From Lactifluus volemus (Eukaryota > Basidiomycota > Agaricomycetes > Russulales > Russulaceae), in the NCBI GenBank assembly GCA_022376515.1, contig WTXI01000045.1:62001-126000 (forward strand): 64,000 nt of DNA. The letters are read 5' to 3'. The stretch's first letter is position 1. Each line of letters begins with the position of its first letter. The notes under the pieces are model-generated. The model did no database searches. It was not told where the DNA came from and worked only from the letters and a program-made list of their open reading frames with translations. This document shows, piece after piece, positions 58,433 through 64,000 of this stretch. A program made the translations under genes and the position numbers.

Positions 58433-61400
58433 TTAGTCAGTTTTACGTCGTGACTGGGACGGGCCGGCGACACAAGTGTCTAGCACTTCCATCTGCTTGC
58501 GCTTCTTCTTGATCTCGTCCGCAGTGCCATCCAAAAGACATCCCCCACCGTGCCATATGTGGTCTTCAGGGACGCGGCACACTCCGAGCCCTGGCATACA
58601 GGAGAAGTGAGGGAAGGGGCAGCCGTCGCTGTTGTGGGTCATCATTCTGTCGTGGAAGCGGCAATGTTTTAGTTCTCTACGCGGCGTAGAGTCATTTGGA
58701 AAATCGAATCTCTGAAGACCTCCGGAATCGAGTCCCAAGCGATCAAGTCCGTGTGAGTGAAGAGTAAGGCGCGCTCGTGGTTCCATATCCCGATCTCTCT
58801 GCTGAGGACCCCCGGGATTACCGTCCCTCTGGTCGAGCCAGTATTCGGTGGTTCCGTAGGTGGGGAATGCTTGAATGGCTTCGTCCTGCGTGCTAACTGG
58901 GGTCGTCTGGGTGCCGATGCTGCGGGTCTGAGGGGGCGGATCCGGGACCCAACCGTCTGTCTGCGCCGCCACGACAGCGGGGGTTGTGGGAGCACGAAGG
59001 AGGTTGATCTGTAACTTGCCTTCGTCGTCTTCTTCAAACCATTCTTCTTCAGGGGTCTCTGGTCTAGCGAAGTCACCCAGCCTTTGGGCAACCATGGTGC
59101 TACGGCCATCAGTGAAGATGCGGGTGCGTCTCTGAGCTCCGGGGTGGTCTCTTCTCCACTTGAAGTCGAAAAGGCAGTGAAGACACTGTCGGGTATCCTC
59201 GTAGTACTTATAGGGATTGTAAGGCCACTCGTAGTTGCTTTCGCGCCCCACTGGCCAGTCATACAGGATCCCCAAACACACGAGACAGACTTGACGATAG
59301 TCAACGATGAAGGAGCCGGGGGAAGTGCAATGTTCTCGTTTGGGATCAAAGAAGTCAGTGTCCGCACGGGAAGCTTGGAAGATTTGAGGAAGGGAAAGGT
59401 CGAGGTTCGCGGATTGGATTTCCTCCCAAGTGTAAGGGAGTGAGGTGACAGGGGAGTTAGTAATGGGAAGTGCAGATGGCCTCCCGACAGTAGTGTTTGT
59501 GTTCGCTATGATGGGCGTAGGTGATGTGGATCTGTCGTTTGAGGAAGAACTCGCGGAAATGGGGGACGAGGAAAGGGGGTTCGTTGGGCTCTTGAAAGAG
59601 GGAGCGAAGCTGCATTGTCCGTTACCCATCCTTCCACGTCTTATTATAACTTTCCTAGCTTTTGTTGGGTTCTGTTTGTGGAATTCTTCCACCAAATCGT
59701 CCGCGTGCACTTGATCAGCTGGTTCCCAGGTGTTATGAGCGTGGGGGTACCCTTCCCACTTTAGGAAATACTCAAGGCGCCCCTTGCCACGTCCTTTTCG
59801 TCTTGAGTCCAACACTTGTTCAACTTCATATTCTTCTTCCCCTTCTATTACGTCCGGCGCTGGTTCTGTGAAGGCTTGCCCATTTTCCTCCGTCTCCTTA
59901 TATGGCGATAAGAGAGACGCATGGAAGACAGGGTGGACACGTTTCTGACGCCACTGGTCCGGAAGTTTCAGCTTGAATACTACCGGGTTGATCACCTGGA
60001 CCACGGGGAAGGGCCGTATCTCTTTGGGGCTAGTTTGGCAAAGGGGTGTGAGGTTTTAAGGTTCTTCCCATCTAGCCAGACCTGGTCTCCTTCTTGAAAG
60101 GGGAATAAGCTCGCCTTCCCTTCTTCCTTACGTTCCGTTTCTGGAGGAGATCTTGCGCCCTTTGAATTGCCTGGCGCGCTTGGTTACGTTTCTCCATCAG
60201 ATAATCTTTGCGCCTTTCCACTGCTGGCATCTTCCCTTCCTTGTCCGTTTGCCACACCGTGGGCGTGTGTCCCATGAGCAAGTCGAATGGGGTTTATTTT
60301 GTTGTTTCATTGATCCACGAGTTGTGCACGAACTGGGCCAGGGGCAACCAGCTGACCCAGTCGTTCTGTTGGAAATTCCCGTAGACGCGCAGGTATTGTT
60401 CTAGCCACTGGTTCGTTCGTTCTGATTGGCCATCCGTCTGGGGGTGGTATGCCGTGCTGATGTTCTGGTTAATCCCCAATTGTCTACACAGTTCCTTTGT
60501 CCATTTTGATGCGAAGCGAGGGTCGCGGTCCGAGATCACCCGCTTTGGAGGGCCGTAATGGGGGAACACCTCCCTGGCATAGCATCTGGCAATCCCTTCG
60601 CTGTCAATGGTTTTATTGCAGGGGATAAAGAACGCCGCCTTGCTACAATCGTGGTCGGTGATGGTCAGAATGCTATCGTAGCCTTGCGACTCTGGGAGGT
60701 CTGTGATCAGGTCTAGGGCAATCGTCGAATATGGGGCATAGCTTTGTTTCGGGGGAATGGGCACCAAGGGGACCTTAGGTCTGGTTGTGCCGCTCTTGGT
60801 GCTTTGGCAGGTTGCACACCCCTGCACGTATTTGGTGACGAATGTTCTCATTGTGGGCCACCAATAGTCCTTGGCTATTGTGGACCAAGTTCTCATGATC
60901 CCTGGATGCCCTGCCGTCTTGTGATCGTGGTACATTTGCAGGATGCTTCGGTGCACCGTGGGGTCTTCTGGAACCGCTAATCGGTCGTGGTGATACCACT
61001 TGGTTCCAAAACGTGTCTGGTGCTTTCGCACTCCTTCTGTTTTCGTCCATTCTTCCAACTGCTGCTGATGTTTCTCTTGAGCGTGCTCCACTTCTTGTTC
61101 TAATGACTGTTCTTCCGTGAAGAGGTGCACAAAGAGCTCTGGGGGTAAGACTAGCACATCCTTGTGGTCATTCTCCCCCTGGTCGCATCCTGGTCGTCGT
61201 GACAATGGGTCAGCCTTGTTAGTCTTCCCTGGTCGATGAACAATCTTCATGTTGTATTCTGCCATCTTAGGGATGTAGCGCGCCACCCGTCGACTGATCT
61301 TGTGCGCTTCCCGGTAGTATTGAAGGTTGGCGTGGTCGCTGACAACAGTGATGATGTGTGGGGAGCTCAATAGAAGGTGCCGCCAGTGCTCCAAACCTCA

Positions 61401-63128
61401 GATCATTGCCAATAGCTCCCGGTCGTGGATATCGTAGTTCCTCTCTGCTTGGTTGAACGTCCGCGAGTAATATCCCACAGGGCGCAACTTCTGATCTTTG
61501 TCAGGTTGGTGGAGAATTGCTCCACTAGCGTATTGTGAAGCGTCGACTTCTAAGACAAATGGTTCAGCCAAGTTAGGTCTCTGTAGGACCGGGTCGCTAG
61601 TGACTGCCTTGATTAGTCGATCCACTGCCTGTGTACATTCCTCTGTCCACTCAAACTTGGTTGTCTTCTTCAGTAAGTTAGTCAGAGGTCTAGCAACATT
61701 GGCAAATCCTGGGATGAACTGCCGTTGATAGCCCAAGACCCCGAGCGTACTGCGGACCTCCCGTACTGATTTCAGTTGTCGTGGCCAATCTGCTAGACCG
61801 TGCTTCTTGCTAGGGTCGATGCGAATGGTGCCCTGGTCGATGACGTACCCCAAAAACTCGATCTCTCTTCTGGCGAACTGACATTTTTCCGGCTTCAGAA
61901 AGAGTGACTCCTTCTCCAGAACTTCTAGGTATTCTTTGGTGATTTGATCGTGCAGTTCTGGGTCGTCTGGGGTCACGATGAGGAAGTCGTCCAGGTACCA
62001 GTGAACCCAACGGGGGTATTTCTTTTTCAGATTAGCGAAGATGCGGTCTGCCATTCGTTGGAAGGCGGCGGGTGCGTTACACAATCCAAAAGGCATGACT
62101 TTGGCTTCAAACAGCCCCTCGTCTGTTTTCACTGCCGTGATCCACTGGCTGTCCGGGTGAATCCGAATGTTGTAATATCCATCTCTAATGTCAAACTTGG
62201 ACATTAGCTTGGCGTCCCCCATTTGGTCGAAGATGGTGTCGATGCGGGGAAGGGGATATACGTCCTTCACCGTCCATTCGTTTACTTTTCGGTAGTCATA
62301 GACGGGTCTCAACTTCCCATCTTGCTTCTTGATGTAGAAGAAAGGGCTGGACCACGCGGATCTCGACCTTGTGATGTATCCTTTGTCTTGCTGCTCTATG
62401 AGAAACGTCCTCATGGATTTGGTCTCTTCCGCCGTTAATTTGTATGTCTTGCAATTGATGGTCTTCGGGGCATCTGGCAGAAGCGTGATAACGAGGTCTT
62501 TGGGGCGTGAAGGGGGAAAGCGCTTTGCCTCTTCTTCTGAGAAGACCTTGGCGTACTTCTGGAACTGCTCTGGCACAATTACCTTGCTTTGCCCTTTTCC
62601 CTCTCGTTGCGCCCACTGTTGACTGAAACTCGTTTTACACATTTTCATTCTTTGAGCCACCCACTTCAGCTTCCAACTTCGCCCGGTGGTGGATAGCTTG
62701 ATAGGTGGCCCTCGAATCTTCCCTTCCTTCCAATTGATCTGAGGGTCAAACTCCCGTAGCCAGGGATATCCCAGGATAATTCGATCTTCGCCTAAATTTG
62801 TGATATAGAAGATCTGGGCGGCTTCTTTGCGTCCTTTGAGAATGTTGAGGAGACAGTAACTGGTAATTTTACCATCTTGATTCTCCGTTCCGTCCACGTT
62901 GAACACCGTTCGTGGTTCCTGGAGGTCTATGGATCCCAGGCCTAGCTTTTCCACCATTCTTGGGTCGATGAAATTTTCTGTAGCACCACTGTCGAGTAAT
63001 GCTTTTTCGGCAGCCGTCTTGGTCGCGCTCGTGAACGATAGGGGAATGTCCAGTGTATTGGTTCTCGAGATACGACATATTTGAGTAAGATGGGCTCGCA
63101 CCCAGGCTGCACGGGTCGAGCCATTCAA
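58433..63128 (-). pseudogene. pol: Gypsy pol: PR-RT-RH-IN-chromodomain, with a Cys-rich tail
   Basis: Polyprotein for reverse transcription and integration. Protease LLDSGATENFID near 63000; RT with LRPVYDYRKVNEW, LMSKFDIRDGYYNIRI, VMPFGLCNAPAAFQRM and catalytic YLDD near 61998; RNase H LEVDASQYASGAIL near 61550. The integrase has an H-x4-H / C-x2-C zinc site (HHDRLAV.. to GCATC), core D in IALDLITDLPE, D in VISDRDPRF and E in TDGQSERTNQWLEQ. The chromodomain is EYEVEQVLDSRRKGRGK to TWEPADQV (about 59830-59690). A further 380 residues follow with CLVCLG, CLHCLF and CPFPHFSC motifs. TGA at 61398-61400, TAA at 60294-60296 and a frameshift near 60015 break it. Confidence 0.93.
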
Positions 63129-63577
63129 AAATCCTCTTCTTCTACCAGCCCATCCAAGGCGCCGTTGAAGGCTCCCTTCCCAATCTTGGCTCTGATGCTC
63201 CTAAGCATCTGGATGGGATCCTCGTCGTCACCAACTTGCGTGGTTTCGTCATCCTCCTTCTTGCTGACTCTAGCCCTGGGCTGCTGTGGCGGTTTGGGAT
63301 TGTTTTGTCCTTTCTTTTTAGGGCAATCCCTCGAGAGGTGTCCTTGTTCTTTGCAGAAGAAGCACCGTCCCTCCTTTCTCAGCCTTTGTTTTTCGTCCGC
63401 TTTAGCTGAGTCGGTTCTAGTGACATCGATGTCCATGGCCCAGGGATCTTTCTGAGGAGGGGTTTCTTTCTTTTTGGCCATAAGTTGGCTGGCCCACCAA
63501 GGAACGTCTTTTCTGAAGCTGATTTCATGCTTCAATTGTTGGTACGCGTCGTGGTGTTGCGTGGCCAGCTCCTGCCA
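63125..63577 (-). pseudogene. gag: Gypsy gag, C-terminal part
   Basis: End of the capsid/nucleocapsid protein. The CCHC zinc knuckle CFFCKEQGHLSRDC lies near 63355. It is followed by a Lys/Pro-rich stretch and an acidic tail ending VEEEDF at 63125. It overlaps the start of the pol frame by a few bases in the -1 frame, at a run of five T. The N-terminal part is removed by the element end at 63578. Confidence 0.85.
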
Positions 63578-64000
63578 CATCAGCAAAATGTCCGAGCAGC
63601 TTAAAGTTACTTAAAGTCACTTAAAAAGTTTTACTTAAAATGTGCTTAAAATATGCTTAAAATGTACTTAAAATTGCTTAAAATTACTTTTTAAGTAGTT
63701 TTAAGTACATTAAGCGAAGCTTAAGACAATTAAGTCATTTAAGCACAATTAAGCAAGTTAAGCGATGCCCATTTTTTAAGCAAAGTGGTCACATGATTTT
63801 TAATCAACTGCTTAAGTGTCATGTCTGTGTACTTAATTGCACTTAAAATATCTTGTTGACTGCTTACTGCACTTACCAGTTGCTTGATTATCAGGTGTCG
63901 CTTAATTGTCACTTAAAACCACTTAAAACAATTGGTTCACTGGTTACTAGTTATTGTGTTTGCTTAATTGTTACTTAAACATGTACAGTCGCTTAAAGTC
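63578..64000 (+). mobile_element. CATCAGC element end, running off the window
   Basis: Starts CATCAGCAAAATGTCC and is, for at least 420 bp, the reverse complement of 40420-40842 with almost no differences. It is therefore the same terminal sequence in the opposite direction, inserted into gypsy gag. The rest of the element lies beyond 64000. Confidence 0.85.

Larger units (their letters stand above)
57883..63577 (-). mobile_element. Chromodomain Ty3/gypsy retrotransposon, 5'-truncated
   Basis: Minus-strand chromovirus-type element. Order from 63577 down: gag with zinc knuckle, protease, reverse transcriptase, RNase H, integrase, chromodomain, a Cys-rich extension, a purine-rich tract (AGAGAGGGGGTAT on the minus strand) and the 3' LTR. 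The 5' LTR and most of gag are absent because a CATCAGC element cuts in at 63578. The pol frame has three disabling changes, so it is not autonomous. Its 3' LTR is inserted in NLR copy 4. Confidence 0.93.

Overview
This window looks like basidiomycete (Agaricomycete) nuclear DNA. The reasons are short 45-60 bp GT-AG introns throughout, Goodbye-NACHT-ankyrin immune-receptor genes, Plavaka, hAT, Tc1/mariner-like and chromodomain Ty3/gypsy transposons, DUF6532 genes, and a fatty acid synthase relic with beta-alpha head-to-tail order. The genus cannot be fixed from sequence reading alone.

Layout. A tandem array of four same-strand copies of one NLR-like gene occupies 1-22294 and 55530-57882. Copy 1 (110-4804) reads through all the introns I could resolve. 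Copy 2 (7433-12110) is broken by many 1-bp indels. Copy 3 (17210-21887) has a decayed N-terminal Goodbye region but an intact 874-codon NACHT-end/ankyrin exon. Copy 4 (56851-57882) keeps only its 5' part before a gypsy LTR. Each copy carries related upstream and downstream flanks, so the duplicated unit is larger than the gene. A decayed LINE lies between copies 2 and 3.

Between copies 3 and 4 sits about 33 kb of nested transposons and broken host genes. In order these are: a retroposed poly(A) tail; an AT-rich element end starting CATCAGCAAAATGTCC; an apparently intact 3.0-kb Tc1/mariner-like element with a second convergent gene; a DUF6532 gene; GC-rich repeats; an inverted piece of fatty acid synthase; a second DUF6532 gene; a nucleoside-transporter fragment; a Plavaka transposase gene interrupted by a MITE, a 2.3-kb AT-rich element and two solo LTRs; a second, opposite-strand piece of fatty acid synthase; a DUF726 hydrolase relic; another AT-rich element end; a truncated hAT transposase; a second copy of the MITE; and a 2.2-kb element carrying a Band-7-like fragment. 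The right end (57883-63577) is a chromovirus-type gypsy element on the minus strand, cut in gag by another CATCAGC element that runs off the window.

The picture is a fungal innate-immune-receptor cluster used as a landing zone for transposons. The paralogous receptors differ mainly at the exposed variable positions of their ankyrin repeats. Several inserted genes are inactivated by CGA-to-TGA changes, as expected from C-to-T decay at CpG. I saw no tRNA, rRNA, CRISPR array or riboswitch, and I assign no promoter with confidence.
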